DNA of 64,000 nt from Carallia brachiata (GCA_021464245.1 JADCRB010000036.1:4700431-4764430), one strand, 5' to 3'. Counted from the stretch's first letter, positions 48,373-62,420 are shown. Notes: generated from the letters alone by a model not told the origin. Program-made: numbers and translations.

Positions 48373-50556
48373 ATGTCGCACGCATGCCATCTCATCGCCA
48401 ATAACGTTCCAGGTATATGTTTGTTTACTTTGTGTTTTGTTTTTTTTTGGAAGATTTTTCCGGCCTTCTGAGATTGTGTTCCGTGATTTTATTTGGTTTT
48501 GTAGCTTGCTTTCCCTATTACTCAAGTTCCTTCCTTGGTTTTTTTCTTTTTTTTTTTGTTGTGGGGTTTTTCCAAATGGATGAAAGCTATTTGTTTTTAA
48601 TTTATTGAGTGCAAAGCTTTGGACCAGTTTTCTAGGTTTGTTTGCGTATGTGTTGTTTGTTGGTTGCTGTGGAAGGTGCAAATACGATGTCTGTGCTGTC
48701 ATTTCGTTGGTTTTTATCCGATGCTGAGACAAGGAGCGCGAAATTTTAACAGAACTTCAGTTTTTTTTATTATTTTATTTTGTTTTAATTTTCGTCCGAT
48801 TATGTATATTCTTGTGAATTTTTTCAAACCCTTTTCTGGATTTTTACATCCTTTTATTATTTGGTTTTGTGAGTTGTGATTGTTGTACACAACTCGTACG
48901 GACAGAGAGCTTTTTTTCTTTTTTTTTTTTTGGCTTTCACACCTGGGTTTATAGCATAGCAATTGGGATGATCAAATGCTATTGCCTCGTTTTGGTTTGG
49001 AACCGAGTTTCTTTTTCTTTTGATGTGAAATTTGCTCTTAGACATCAGCTATGGCTGCTTGGATACATGCATCTATCCTTCCGCTTAAGCAGCTTTGCTT
49101 CCCCCATTAATTGTTTAGTATGCAAGAAGCTGGGTGGGTTGAAACTTCTGTTGTTGTGCTCTTCAATATGTTTCCCCTTCTCTTGTTTTTCTATTGTTTA
49201 CTATACTGTTAAAGATCAACGAGATGAAACGAGTTTATGGAAAGAAATGGAAGCAAAAAAAAAAAAAAAAAAAAGAGAGAGAAGAGGCTTACTCGATGCA
49301 TGAAACAAAAAGAAGGACGTAATGTGATGCTACATTTGGAGGGTACTACTAGACTGGGATTTTTTGCTTCTAATTATGCTCTTAGTAGTTGCTGGATTCT
49401 ATCATATATAATTAGATGATCCAATTTTATGTTTGGATCTGTATTTCTTGTAGGTTATGGACCGTCAGAAGGCAGGTTTCTGCCCCGTTCAAGAACTTCA
49501 GGGAGATCTGGTACTAAAACTTCTTGTGCTGAGCACAGAACATATTCACAGGTCATGATGGGGTCAATGAGACCTCCTTTCATAGCAGCATCTTTTTCAT
49601 GCAAAGCAAGTTCTGGCGGGCAGAGGAGAAACCCAGACTTCTCTAGGCAAAACAAACAGGGGTTCTCCCGAAACCGAAACAGGCAGAGTGAAGATAGAGA
49701 GAGCTTTGAAAACCTTGATGAATATGAACTGTTATCATCAAAGAATGGACCATTACTGTCCCTTTCCAGCACTCAAAAATCCCAAGCGACTGCAGTCCCT
49801 GGACCAAGAGAGAAGGAGATTGTTGAGCTATTCAGGAAGGTACAGTCTCAGCTGCGCGAAAGAGCTGCAGCCAAAGGAAATAAGGCTGAAGCCTCTCATG
49901 GAAAAGGTAAACAGAGTGAAACTGTTGATTCCCTCCTTAAGCTACTGCGGAAACACTCAATTGAGAAGGGTAAGAAAAAAACCAGTTGGGTTAGTGGTCG
50001 AGACAGTGATCCGGAGCAGTCTGAAAAAAATGGGCCATATGCTGATGATAAGAATAAAAATTTTAGTAATCCAAATGATAGAGCTAAGAATGATGTCAAG
50101 GAGCCAAATTCCTCTTCTCCTACCAGACCACAATCAAAGTTTCTACGCAAGTCTCCAGTTCCTCGGGTGAAATTGCAGCCCATTTATTCAACTGACGATC
50201 CTGCTAGCCGTATGTCTCGGTTAATACTAAATGGTGACAAAAGGCAGCAGTTTGAGAGGCTTCCCTTCTCTGCTGGCCCTGATGAATCAGGGCAAGCTGG
50301 TGACCCTGACCAGAAGATGGAGCCACGGTCCTCTTTCATTGATAACAATGCACTTGTTGAGTTACTAGAAGACAAATCCTCAGAAGATGATATTGTCGAG
50401 GAGAATTCTGGAGAAGAAGAGATAAACGAACAGGAGGATTTTAGCTCGTTGAAGCTGTCTGAGTTGAGGGCACTTGCAAAGTCTCGTGGTATTAAAGGAT
50501 TTTCGAAGATGAAGAAAGGCGATTTAGTGGTTTTGCTCAATGGCAGCGCAGTCTGA
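48373..50556 (+). CDS. RHON1: Rho-N domain protein, chloroplastic (RHON1)
   Basis: Two exons: 48373-48412 (13 codons plus one base) and 49454-50556, product 380 aa. RHON1 binds RNA in plastids and works with RNase E in transcript processing (for example rbcL and the 23S-4.5S rRNA region). The N-terminus is rich in Ser, Arg and Gly with few acidic residues, as in a plastid transit peptide. The middle is hydrophilic and probably disordered, with EKEIVELFRKVQSQLRERAAAK as a short conserved helix. An acidic block precedes the C-terminal Rho-N/SAP-like domain (about residues 335-376: LKLSELRALAKSRGIKGFS, MKKGDLVVLL). The C-terminal placement of this domain and the overall length fit the family. 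Confidence 0.92.
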
Positions 50557-53500
50557 TTGAGAATTGGCAACAAGCGAAGATGCGAAGAATGATACATTGA
50601 AAGATAGATATGGAGACGCTCTTTTTTTGTTTCCTCATGGATTGCTTTGCTATTGTTTACCATCTAGTCAGTTGGGGTTACCTTTAGGAGCCGTTTACAT
50701 CTTCAATCTAGAAACAAAGACATCATTAGGAGACTTGTTCCTTTGGAGGTGCAAGATTGATTCTCTCACACAGACAATTGACAGTTGCTGAGAATAGATT
50801 GCTTAAAGATTTGGAAAGAGTCATCTCTCTCATTTGTTCTATCCTTACTTTTTCCTATCATCAAACTCTCTCTTCGTTTTGTTCAATGGCATTCAACAAA
50901 TCATAATAGTATGATATTTTTCGCTTATTTACTGCATATGGTTTTGAAATTGTAGGAATTTGTGATGAATAATATAACTCATGGGTTGGCATTATTCCAT
51001 ACAAAGAAGCAAACGGCTATGGCACCAAAAGCGAAGTATCGCTGTTGTGTGTATCAATTCTCAACTTGGGGCGGTTCAGGACGTTTGCCCTGTCAAATTA
51101 TGAAGACTTGATTGCTATCTATGAGACGGCCCATGCAGGGCAATCCATGAGATAAAACCCAGGTCCGTACCTGAAGCCCATAACCCAAAAACCTGGCTGA
51201 AGGAAGTCAGAAGTCAGAACTCGGAGAAGGCCTGCCGGTCCAACCCGCCATGCATATAAGGTCACGAAGATCTTCCTGGAGGAAATCTTTCTTGCCCTAC
51301 TCTCTGAAACCAAATGAGGAATTGATGCATGGACGAAGTGGTGAAAAAATAAATTATAGTATATATCGTTTATAAGTCTGTTACACATAAATCTGTAAGT
51401 TTCATGAGTTTTTATTTGTTTTATTTTTATATAACTTATGATGTATAAAATTATTAAAGTCCATATAAAATAGTTTTATAAAATAATATGTTGATGAGAG
51501 ATAATGCCATCTCTTTCAAATTCGTCATCCCTCCATCCATGTAACAGCTCCCTTGTATCAAAATCCAACAAAGTGCATTTACGGCCTCAAATTGTCAGTT
51601 GTCACCCTTAAATATTCTGAGCTAAGTTTTCCTTAAAATTCTTGTTAGTCTGTCAGTTGTTTTCGGATTTCTCTCAAATCTCCCCATTATTCATATTATT
51701 ATTATTATTATTTTGGTCAAATCTCCCCATTATTAGTGGACTCCAATTCGTTTGAATCTACCCGAGAAGAATAAAAGAGAGGGGGAAAGGAGAGTTCTTC
51801 AAAATCATGGCCCAAATGAGCCGAGGCCACTCCAAAAACCGAGCTGCTCTATTCCTCAAACTGGAGCACTGTGGCCGGCCAATACAGCAAAACTATGTTT
51901 TTTTGTTTTCATCTTTAGATGACACGTAGTATTGTTTGCAGTGATCGAGCATTTGCTCTAGTAATAAAGAAAGTGTTTCCCACTATATTAGGTAGGGGTT
52001 CAAATTTTCGTTTGATCCAGAGTCATTCTCTTATATACTCAATTATGAGCTCTTGACCACTAACTAAAGAAAAAAAGTATTATTTTTAGATATGATCACT
52101 AGCGAAGCACTTTTTTTTTTTTTTTTGCCAACCACTAGTTAAGCACTTGACCAATCACGCGAGGGCCCAACATCAGGAACCGTGTCTTTTGTTTTTTAGA
52201 GAAAAAGATGTTAAAACCAGCACATGGAATGCTATCACAACCACAAAAGATGCCTTGAAATGCATCCCCCTTTTCCTTTTCTTACTCAGACACACACTCA
52301 CATGGGCAATAGCCCAGCATTTTGCATTCACGGTAACATGTCCCGAGTGAGGGACGAGTCTTACACTAGCTGAAAAGATTATGCTATTATGAACTAATGG
52401 TCACAAATTCGAATTTTAGAAACAGTTTTTTTTTTATAAAAAAAATAATACATACATAAGCTCTTTTTCATACCACACAAATGTGAGTATGTTGAAACCT
52501 TTTTTTTTTTTTTTTTTCTTTTTTAACGTCTTCCGAGTGGAAAAAGTCACCTAGAATCCCAAAGGCTAGGTCCTTGTCGAGTATTATTATGACGTCCCTT
52601 TTTAAGTTTTTTCTCCCTGTGGGAAACCAATCCTTTATTGAACCGGACCCTCCCTTTGAGGCCGCAACCTGGCGCATACGCCAAAGAACATAATATTTTT
52701 GATCCAATGCATTAATATTGTTTAATTTGATTGGACTCCTTTTGGGTTTAAGCCGATTTTAATCATGCTATTTCGTCTCTTTGAGAGATCCAAAATTAGG
52801 GACAAAATGACAATGGCAGCTTTTGACCTTTTACTTATCCATGACAATGACCCACATTGGGAGATTGTAACAGGTTAATAGACGATCTTTCTTGGCAAAG
52901 AATGTTGAGAAAACATGATTGTGAGGTGGGGTTCCTCCTCCCAGACAATGTCATCCAATAACCATTCGACATGTCACCATCTCTATTTGAAACTTCATTT
53001 ATCATTTTGATTATTATTTGACAATAATCTCAAGCTTTGTGGATTTCATCATATATGTATAGACCTGGTCAACTTGCTGTATGCCTAGCACTTTTATTTA
53101 TTTATTTATTTTTCATTTATAGTAGATGAGGTCAAATTGAGGTGAGGAAAAAAGCGAACAGATTGGGGTTCGAATTTCGTCTTGTGGTACGTCATTAATT
53201 TGTTGACGTCTAGTCTAACTTGTTAGGAAAACAATGCGTTCACAATGAGTGCTCCACTTTATTGTATCGATTGATCTTCGTGTCTCGCCTGAGTGTAAAG
53301 GCATGCCTTTGGTGGATAAGTTACCAAATTCCAGAGGCAATTGTATAAGGAATTGAAGCCCCAGTTCATGTACTACAAACAAAACGCATACAGCTGGCCT
53401 TGTGATCAGAATACATGAAGAGTAAATTAACCTAGCTATATTGTTAGGATAAATATATAGTTTGATAACTTGGGCATATTGTGGTTTGTGAGCAAAAAGG

Positions 53501-55327
53501 TACATTTTGATGCAACAATCAATGGATTGGGAAATGGGAATAAACAGCTTTATTATGTATAACTTACGTGATATATCTAAGTGTTTGTGTGTGGAGTTTA
53601 TTTTCTTTTTGAAAGCAAAAGCACTTAATAAGGACTACCCGACTACTAGGTACCGTTGAAGGCAAGAAACGGACAGCCTGTCCATCAATTGTGTGGTGAA
53701 AATATATACTGTGATGATTGGAAATCAGTTGAGCAGCAGGTCCCCCCACATTATTTATTTATTTATTTTCGGTTTGTTCTTCACGTTGTTATCATTGTCA
53801 CCATCAAAAACAAACAGAGAGGGAAATGGGAATAAACAACTTTATTATGTATTCTCTTTTCCTGGCAAACCACAATACACCTTCTATTGAAGCCAAAAAA
53901 AAAAAAAAAAAATCCTGTTTTTTGTGACTTTTGGGTCCACTGACCAAACTAACAAGCCATTACTGTTTTTTGGGGTTGTTTTATAAGCCATTGCTATTAA
54001 AGATGAGAGCTAACAAAAGCACAAAAGATTTCCTTAATATTTATAAGCAAAAAAAAATTATAAATAGAGTTGGGATTAGGTATTAATTGACCCCATAATC
54101 CCCAATCATGGAATTATATTCGGAATATTCGGGACAATTTTGGTGTTTTTTTTTTTGAAATATTTATATGGTGGTTGACATTCAAGCTTGTTGAGCTGTT
54201 TATTTATTAGAGTCGTTGTATACAGTCATAAAAATCATGAGTGATTGGGATACACCAACAACTTCAAGTGATTAGCGTGCTCTCGTATCTTAAAACGACA
54301 GATTGCGGATTTAGCTACTATTCTACTATAACCAATTTTCCTTCATATAGCCCCTCGGGGGACCTTTTTGTAATCAAATAGAAACTTTTGCTTTCAAGTG
54401 ACACTAAAAGTAAATATTTTTTTACATTTGGACACGAGTAGAAAACCATGCCAGAAAAAGATGAATAATGGTATTTGTCTAGACTTTAGTTGCACTAAAT
54501 TGCACGAATAATTTTTTGGTTGATGTAAACAAATCTTCTTTAATAAAATAAAGAAAACTTTTGACAAAAAAAGGGTCTTTAATTTACTAAAAAGACATTT
54601 GCAATAGACAATAGACAAGTAGACGACATGGGATCCAATTTCTAAACTTTTCGGAGATGTTATTAAGAAAATTTGCCAAGTGTAATTACCCTATAATAGT
54701 GCATAATTGGCTTCGTGTTTGTTGTACTCTTTTTGCCAACTAAAAAGCTAAACAAAGCCAAGGGTACTTCGGTCATTTCGGAGAACTATCGTTACAAAAC
54801 AAAACAAAAGCTGCGTAGGAATCATCATGGTACCAGTACTACCAGTTTCTGGGGGCGTCATCCCATCTCTCTTTTTCCTTTGGACAACATTTAATTTTCC
54901 ATCTTTTTTATTTTTCTTTATTATTACAATATTATCTCATTGACCCATGTAATTGTCATTTACAATAATAGCCAACCTCTAATCTTTTAATTTTTACCAT
55001 CTCCATCTCCTCCGATGCACGTCTAAAAGTTTAATTAAAGAAAAAGTATGGCGATAACTTCAAATAATATCAGCGTAATATTAATTATTAAATAATTAAA
55101 TAAATAAAAAAATTAATAAACATAATTAAATGAAATTACGTTATGGTTTATTTCTACTTATTTGCAATCATGTAAATATGTAATGTTGGTTTTTAATTAA
55201 TTCCTGACCAAATAAAGCGCAACAAATCTGCAACCAACCCAACAGGGCCCCGCCAGTTTTACCTCTGATCTTTTGGGCGTGCCAATGCCCTGTAGTTCTT
55301 TTGTTGCCTAGCTCTTGTAAGCTGATT

Positions 55328-55329
<2 letters not shown>
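50557..55329. other. Intergenic region between RHON1 and the U-box gene
   Basis: 3'UTR of RHON1 on the left. The rest has no gene I can support. Two GC-richer patches stand out: 51119-51310 and 52530-52710. Neither matches a family I know; they may be decayed transposon or organellar DNA. Two degenerate tRNA B-box-like words occur near 51996 and 53165. Confidence 0.5.

Positions 55330-55364
<35 letters not shown>
55330..55364 (+). repeat. (CT)n microsatellite, probably in the leader of the U-box gene
   Basis: A 35-nt run of alternating C and T. Such tracts are frequent in plant 5'UTRs. About 180 bp downstream, AAAAGGTACAA could be a 5' splice donor for a 5'UTR intron ending at the acceptor just before the start codon. 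Confidence 0.6.
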
Positions 55365-55368
<4 letters not shown>

Positions 55369-56682
55369 GGGGATTGCAGCTATGTAATGAAAGCAGGGTA
55401 CAAAGGGTGCCACTGCCTGCCCGTGATGGTCGTTGAAAGGATGAATCTTTGATCAGTTTCTCTGCAATTTGCATGTCCATGTTCATCAAGATCTGTTCTT
55501 GCCTCAATTCTCCTGCTTGAGCCAGCTAATCAGACATAAAAGGTACAAAATTTTTGATTGGAAAGTTCTAGTTTTGTTTATTTGATGATGAGTGACATTT
55601 GCTTGTCTCCTCAATTCTTTGTAACTGGATAACATATTGGTTATGAGAAATTGTATTCGCTGGACATTTCATTTGATTATGGATTTCCTCTTCTGTAACT
55701 TTCTTGGGAGCCAGATTTTCTATTCTTCTTCTTTATGCCTTCCCCCACCCCCCAAACCTTTTGAGGACGTGATTTGACAAATGAGTGCGGTAAATTTTGG
55801 TGTATATGGCTTCATTACGTCGAATTGCAAGATGGGTCATTGTGGTAACTAACTAATTGAGGCAAACCAAACAACTGCTTTTAATTGAGTGGCTTCTAAA
55901 TACCAGCTTCTACTTTGCTGAGGATACTAAGAAAGAAAACACGATCTGGGATCTATATTGTTTTGGTCTCCCAGAAAAAAATTTTGGACTGCAGTGCCAC
56001 GGTAGATTTTTGTCTTAAAACTCTCGACTCCAAGCATCGAATTCTCATCAGGGGACCTATCCTTATTTGCTCCACCCCCCAACAAGCAAACCGAATATGA
56101 CAGATGATGAAATTGGCTAGCGTAGAAGTTCCTTGTCTAAATAGTGATATTTTCTAGTTGTGAGAAGACATGGGGAGAAAGAGAGTCAATCAATGTAGTT
56201 GCATAGGTAGACTTTTTTCTAATGATGCGGAAAAGGTTGTATGAGGCCTGATTCACACAGCCATTCTGTTTTGTGTGAATAAGTTTGACCAATGGAGATG
56301 TCTTTGTTTGAACAAGATACGTAGTGGTTGTTCTTCTGATGGTTCAATGTCCTTTAGAATATATTATCACTGAGTTTCATGGAAAACCTCTTTGGGAGAA
56401 ATTTGTATTGCTGTGTTCTATCTAGTTGGGATGCTACAAGTCATTGGAAGACATCCTCCCTAGATTCAATTGCCACCATTCTAGATTTAATTACATACCT
56501 ATCCTAGTACTAAATTCAATTACATAATACTAAGGAGAGAGCATTCCTTTGTGTGATCATTGTTTTAAAATTCTGGTTTTTGAAACAGACATTATTGCAA
56601 TTATTAACTCTCTCAGAGAATATACTTCAAATACTCCTTGTTTTACATGCTGATTTCCATGATATTGTTGAAAACTGAGCAG
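55365..56682 (+). other. Probable 5'UTR and 5'UTR intron of the U-box gene
   Basis: The CT-rich tract at 55330-55364, a candidate donor near 55542 and the acceptor GAGCAG at 56677-56682 outline a possible leader exon plus intron. No coding region seen; cDNA would be needed to confirm. Confidence 0.4.
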
Positions 56683-59600
56683 ATGGATGCAACATCTATA
56701 AGATGTCTTATCAACAGCATATGCCGGTTCATTCATCTAGTTTCATGCCAGATAAGCAAACCAACGGTAATCCAAAAGGACTATAAGAGCATGGTTGTGG
56801 TGCTAAAGCATTTGAAACCAGTGCTTGATGAGGTTGTTGATTACAAAATATCGTCAGATGACATCTTATGTCAAGGGTGTGAAAAGCTCGATGCGGCTGT
56901 TAATGAGGCTCGGGAATTTATGGAAAGCTGGTGTCCAAAGATGAGCAAAATTTACAGTGTAAGTAATTTTTTAATCTAGCTTTGTTGTTTTCTGGATTGA
57001 TTTTAACGTGTAAATGGCTTCTAAGAGCTTTCAAGAATTTTTGCTTTGATTATCTTGTTTAACAACGTTGATAGCATTCTATTAGCATTTGTCATTCTCA
57101 TTTCTCAAACAATCTTTCTAATGCGTGTTAAAGAGGCTGTATTCTGTGATATTATAAAATTATTTTGACCTAAAACAGCAGCTAGAAACTGTATTTGTGT
57201 AATAATTGTAAAGCTTTATTACCTTTTTTCCCTTGATTTCTTGGCAATTAAATGGACTTTTTATTGTTTCAAACAACTTGGCATTGGTAACATGTTGGTA
57301 GACTTGGTGAGGGTGTCAAACTTTTGCTTTGCATATTTTACATGTGCAGGTTCTACAGAGTGAAACCCTGTTCAAGAAGATTCAATGCTTTTCACTTGAG
57401 GTTTGCTACATGTTGGATAGATTGTTGCAGTCTTCGTCATTTGCTTCAGGTTCAACAGCTGTCCAGGTGCGTACAAGGTTGAAAGTGGTCTTTGTGCTCT
57501 CTGTTTTCTTTAGTAGTTGCTAATGGAAGTTTGTTGGCCTGCTGAATCGCATTTATGTTTTATGTACTTTATTTGTTTAAATGAGGATGGCTGGTCTAGG
57601 ACTAACTAAAAATTCTTGCAGCACTGTATGCAGGAACTTAAATGCATGAAACAGGAAACAATAACAGAGCATATAGAAGAGGCTTTGAGAAGTCAGCGGG
57701 ATGATCTTGTTCCTTGCACAGATCATCTTTCAAAAGTAATTGAAACTCTTTGTTTAACGTCAAACCAAGAACTCTTGAAAGAAAGTCTGGCTGTGGAAAA
57801 GGAGAGAATGAATGCTCAAGTTAATAACAAGAAGACAGAGTTAAATCAAATTGACCAAATTGTGGATCTCATCTCTCATATACGCAGTTTCTTGCTTAAA
57901 GTTGAGCATATTGATTCCAAGACTGGGATCTCAATCCCTTCATACTTTCGCTGTCCTTTATCGTTAGAGCTCATGTTGGATCCAGTGATTGTAGCTTCGG
58001 GTCAAACTTATGACAGGGCTTCAATCCAAAACTGGCTTGCTCAGGGGTTGATTATTTGCCCAAGGACCCGACAAACACTAACTCATACAAATCTCATTCC
58101 GAATTATACTGTGAAGGCTATGATATATAACTGGTGTGAGGAAAACAATATCAAAGTTCCTGGCGGGTCTGAGAAGACAACTCCTCTTTGTGCCCCAGCT
58201 CAGTCAGATCAGAAACTATTGCAGTCAGATAGTTTCCAGGATTCATTGCAGAGTAGCAATTCCACGCTTAGATCATCTCTTGAAGCTGGAAATGGATTTG
58301 AGAAGCAGAAGACTAATGTCTTGTCTACGTTAAGTGGAGCAGAATGCAATGGATACCAAATCACGGAGATGGAGAAACTCCCATCCCATGAGCTATCATA
58401 TGTTCACAGCAGGAGTGAATCTGCCTCAAGCGCTATTTCCAGTATTGAGTATGTGCCTCCTCCATCAAATGAGTTATCTAGAGTATCGACCGAGCATGAA
58501 GTCATGAATGGATTGCCTGGTGATATTGCATCTGAATCTCCTGTTGCACCTCTTTTGAAAAAGGAAGCTAGAATTTCTCCCTGGTTGTCAGAAAGGCAAT
58601 TCCGCAGTCCTAAAGCAGAAGCAGAAGTTGTGGGCAATGGAAACCATAGCTTTGGCAGAAAAGATTCCTGTCCATCTTCTGACTCTGGTTCAGATGATCT
58701 AACCACAACTTCTCATGTTCAGAAGTTGGTTGAAGATCTCAAAAGCCAATCGAACGAAGCACAGACTAGAGCTGCAGCAGAATTACGGCTTCTAGCAAAG
58801 CACAACATGGAAAACCGCATCGTTATAGGCCATTGTGGAGCCATCAAACCATTACTTTCACTCCTGTACTCAGAAGTGCAGCTAACACAGGAGCATGCTG
58901 TTACAGCCTTGTTGAACCTGTCAATTAATGAAGAAAATAAGGCCATGATTGCTGAAGCATCTGTCATAGAACCACTTATTCATGTTTTAAAATCAGGAAA
59001 TGATGGTGCGAAAGAGAATTCTGCTGCTGCTCTATTTAGCCTTTCAGTTTTAGAAGAATACAAGGTAAAAATTGGTCGTTCTGGTGCAGTCAAAGCCTTG
59101 GTGGATCTTCTAGGCTCTGGGACTGTAAGAGGAAAAAAGGACTCTGCTACCGCTTTGTTTAGCCTTTCAATCTTCCATGATAACAGGGCTCGCATAGTTC
59201 AAGCTGGAGCTGTAAAGTATCTTGTTGAGTTACTGGATCCTGCCACCGAGATGGTGGACAAGGCAGTTGCCCTTCTTGCGAACCTGTCCACAATTGGGGA
59301 AGGGTGCTTAGCAATTGGACGGGCAGGAGGCATTCCATCATTGGTTGAGGTTGTTGAATCAGGATCTCAGAGAGGAAAGGAAAATGCTGCATTCATCCTG
59401 TTGCAACTTTGCCTTCATAGCCCTAAGTTTTGTACTCTTGTACTGCAAGAAGGGGCTGTTCCTCCCCTTGTCGCCTTGTCTCAGTCGGGCACACCAAGAG
59501 CAAAGGAAAAGGTATGCTACTAAACAGTTATAAATTTATCTTTTTTCCCAATAAAGAGAAGAAAATAATGGGCTGGAAAAGGTATGCTCCTAAATTGTTA

Positions 59601-59834
59601 TCTTTATGGGTAGGAACTTACTGGTAATTATTCCATTCAGTTGGGAAAACGGTCAAGATTAGTACTTTTGAAAAGGAAAAGTGCACTGGAGGCGGAGGTT
59701 TTCTAAACAGAAAGGTTAAGTATGATGTGATTCCAAGAAAATGATTGTGATATATGATTTTACATGTGATCATGCAGGCACAACAACTTCTCAGTCATTT
59801 CCGTAGTCAGAGAGAAGGGTCCAGGGGGAAATGA
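56683..59834 (+). CDS. PUB3: U-box and ARM-repeat E3 ubiquitin ligase (PUB3-like)
   Basis: Four exons: 56683-56958, 57350-57466, 57622-59511 and 59778-59834, product 779 aa. Plant U-box (PUB) proteins transfer ubiquitin from an E2 to substrates, often downstream of receptor kinases. Order of parts: an UND-type N-terminal helical domain (about residues 1-230), a U-box (about 235-307) with YFRCPLSLELMLDPVIVASG and PNYTVKAMI, a Ser-rich linker (about 310-490), and ARM repeats (about 495-760) with repeated AVTALLNLS / SAAALFSLS helices. The start MDATSIRCLINSICRFIHLVS matches the PUB3 clade N-terminus and directly follows a splice acceptor. The last exon codes for 18 residues. A copy of the exon 3 donor recurs 70 nt downstream. 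The symbol is by remembered similarity. Confidence 0.9.
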
Positions 59835-62420
59835 CAACCATAAGAAGGAGGAAAAAAAAAGAAAGTTTTGTTAGATTGTCTATTTTTCTTTTGTTAATAT
59901 GTCCCATTCTGGCGATCTGCTGTCCTTGAATATGTTATTTCGGGAGCTATTATTTGCATGTATCCCTCTAGGTTTCAGCTTGTATTCATTTGCATTGCGA
60001 TCCCGATATGATTTCTGACGGGAAAAGAATGAAGTGTTGGTGTCCCACATCCCAGATAGGAGAGTTTATCCAGGATTATGGTGTTTGAGTGCAGAATCGA
60101 TGTCTTCCTGTATTGGTACATATCTTGTAAATATAGGCATTGACTTTTGAGCTCTGCTATACAATAAAGCAGCTGGTATTATTATAATTGAATTTTGGTG
60201 AATGCTTGCCTAGTACTTAAGCGGCGCGAACTATCCACAACTTAGGCGACAACTATTGTTAATGTTCATCATGTTTTATGTGAAGCTCAGCAAATACGTA
60301 AAAGAAAAGGAGGCTGACGCCAGCCCTCAGTGAAATTGGGGATTTTTGTGGAGTGTATAGGATTTAGGATTTCAGGCTCTTTAACATCCAAGTTGGATGT
60401 GGAAGAAGCTTATTCAGACTCGATAATACACGAATGAAGAGTCTGTCTCATGGGATGGTTAAATGAGGAAGAAACAATATGAAAATCAGCCTTGATTTAT
60501 AGGTATTATTACTAATGTACTTTTGAGTATTTTATTTTAATTGTTCAAGAAAAAAAGGGAAAAAAAAAAAAAGTGAATTGCTGGAGGTCCACTTGGTTTA
60601 GCTTGGCATAGTCGGAGAGACAGGCTTGGTCCACTTATTTCACAATAATGGGCCAATGTGATTTCTCACCCTCTTGTTCCCGGAGCCCTCTCGATAAGAA
60701 TTTTCCTACTCACTAAAACCAAAACCACAAAAGAATTTTTCTACTCACAACCGTGTCAACTTTTTACCGTTTGTATTATTAAAGTATTTTATCTTATAAC
60801 AACCTAAGTTTACTTTGCATAGTCACTGGCTTCTTTGGACAGATGGAGGTGGAGAATTTGAATCTTAACTCCCTCATCCCCTCTTTTCGGGCATAAGCTA
60901 TAAACTAAAAGAGAAGAAGCCCACTTCACTCATTTACCTTTTGAGTGCCATTACATTTCAAGATATATTTTGTGTCTGAAAATTTGCCTGATTGTAACAA
61001 GTTTTTTATTTTTTGCAATAACACTAAAATTTTTTACAACAAGAAAAATAATAAGATATCTTTTTTTTTTTTATACAAAAAGTATCACTATAGTTGTAAC
61101 AAGTTGAAATCCTGTTATAATAGAACAAAAATTAAAAAAAAAAAAATTCTGAAAGCCTAATTTTTTCCTTATCTTTTAAAGGTTTTTGGAGGCAAGCCGA
61201 TTGCCAACTGTGATGTGTTGGAGTGTGGCCCCTTTGTGCTTTTAGTTGGCCCCAACCAGGGGCGGAGCATTTCAGTCTCCTCCACCTCTAGCCTGCTGTC
61301 CATTCAGGACACATTATTTTTGATGCCATTGCCAAACATGGGGCCTGCCATGATCCCATCCCATTGCGTACTCTCTCAGCTTTTCTCCACTTTTGCCCCC
61401 CTAAAGACAATGTTAATCTCTCAGTTTTTCTCCACTTGCTCACCTTTACCTTTCGACGGGTCACATCATGTCCACGTCCTTTATATGTCTCAACAAGGCT
61501 GGAAGACGTTATTATGTTCCAATGCCTAGGCCAGGCTGTGTGTCCAAATCTTGTATTGGTTTAATGTGAAAAATTGAGATATTGATTATCATAATGGCGG
61601 ATTAAGTAATTTATAATGCAAACGTAAGTTTGAGAAAGAAGCTCCGAGAGCCTAATATCGATATCCTCTTACTCGACGCATTCAAAATTTTTATAACAGA
61701 TCAAGCATGAAAATGAGATATAATTAAAAAAAACAAAAAACAAAAAACCATAGTGATAACACCAATGCGGAAATATTAGTGCATTTCATTGGTATATTAC
61801 ATGGCTTCAAGCCACAAAAAGTTTAACAACGAGATATTAACAATGAGAAATTATTGGAAACTTTACTTGACTACCCAGATGAAGAAAGCAATCTACAACA
61901 GAACATCATTACTCTAATGAAAAAGCTTAAGAAAATTAAAAATATGCTTTAAGATAAGGAATTTGCCAAGTCTCTTTTCGGCCCTCAGATGTTAGCTGAC
62001 TGACGGTGCGCATCGTTTCCTCACATTATTTAAATTTACATAGACATTTATTATATATAAATGTAAATACATACATACATATACATATATATATATATAT
62101 ATATCTGTGTGTGTACGTAATTATTTATTTTAAATTTCGTGGATCGTGAAAGGCATAAGCACAACTTCTTGCTAGCCACATGCCGTTACATATATATTTT
62201 TGTCAAATATCCATATATAAATATAGACTTATTTTTTTTGTGTTTAGCCATAAAATAAAGGACAATTGAAATGTCTGTGGTAAATAATTCACCAATAAAT
62301 ATGTTCAAGTATATAAATATATAATAACTAGAGTGTAAAGCGTAAATTTCGAATCTAAAATAATTAAACTCGAAAATACAAAAATAAATTACAAATAAAA
62401 ATTTAAAAATAAAAAAAAAT
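59835..62420. other. Region downstream of the U-box gene
   Basis: 3'UTR of the U-box gene at the left. An open frame at 61215-61529 contains an imperfect internal repeat (CTCTCAGYTTTTCTCCACTT at about 61372-61391 and 61419-61438) but matches no family I know; I do not call it a gene. An (AT)n microsatellite lies at about 62086-62104. Confidence 0.5.

Noticed and set aside
51990..52010. tRNA B-box-like words near 51996 and 53165
   Set aside because: No matching A-box at the right spacing, no cloverleaf and no clear flanking duplication.
61215..61529. Open frame of 104 aa downstream of the U-box gene
   Set aside because: No known domain, no splice or promoter context, and an internal repeat; it reads like a chance frame in a GC-richer patch.
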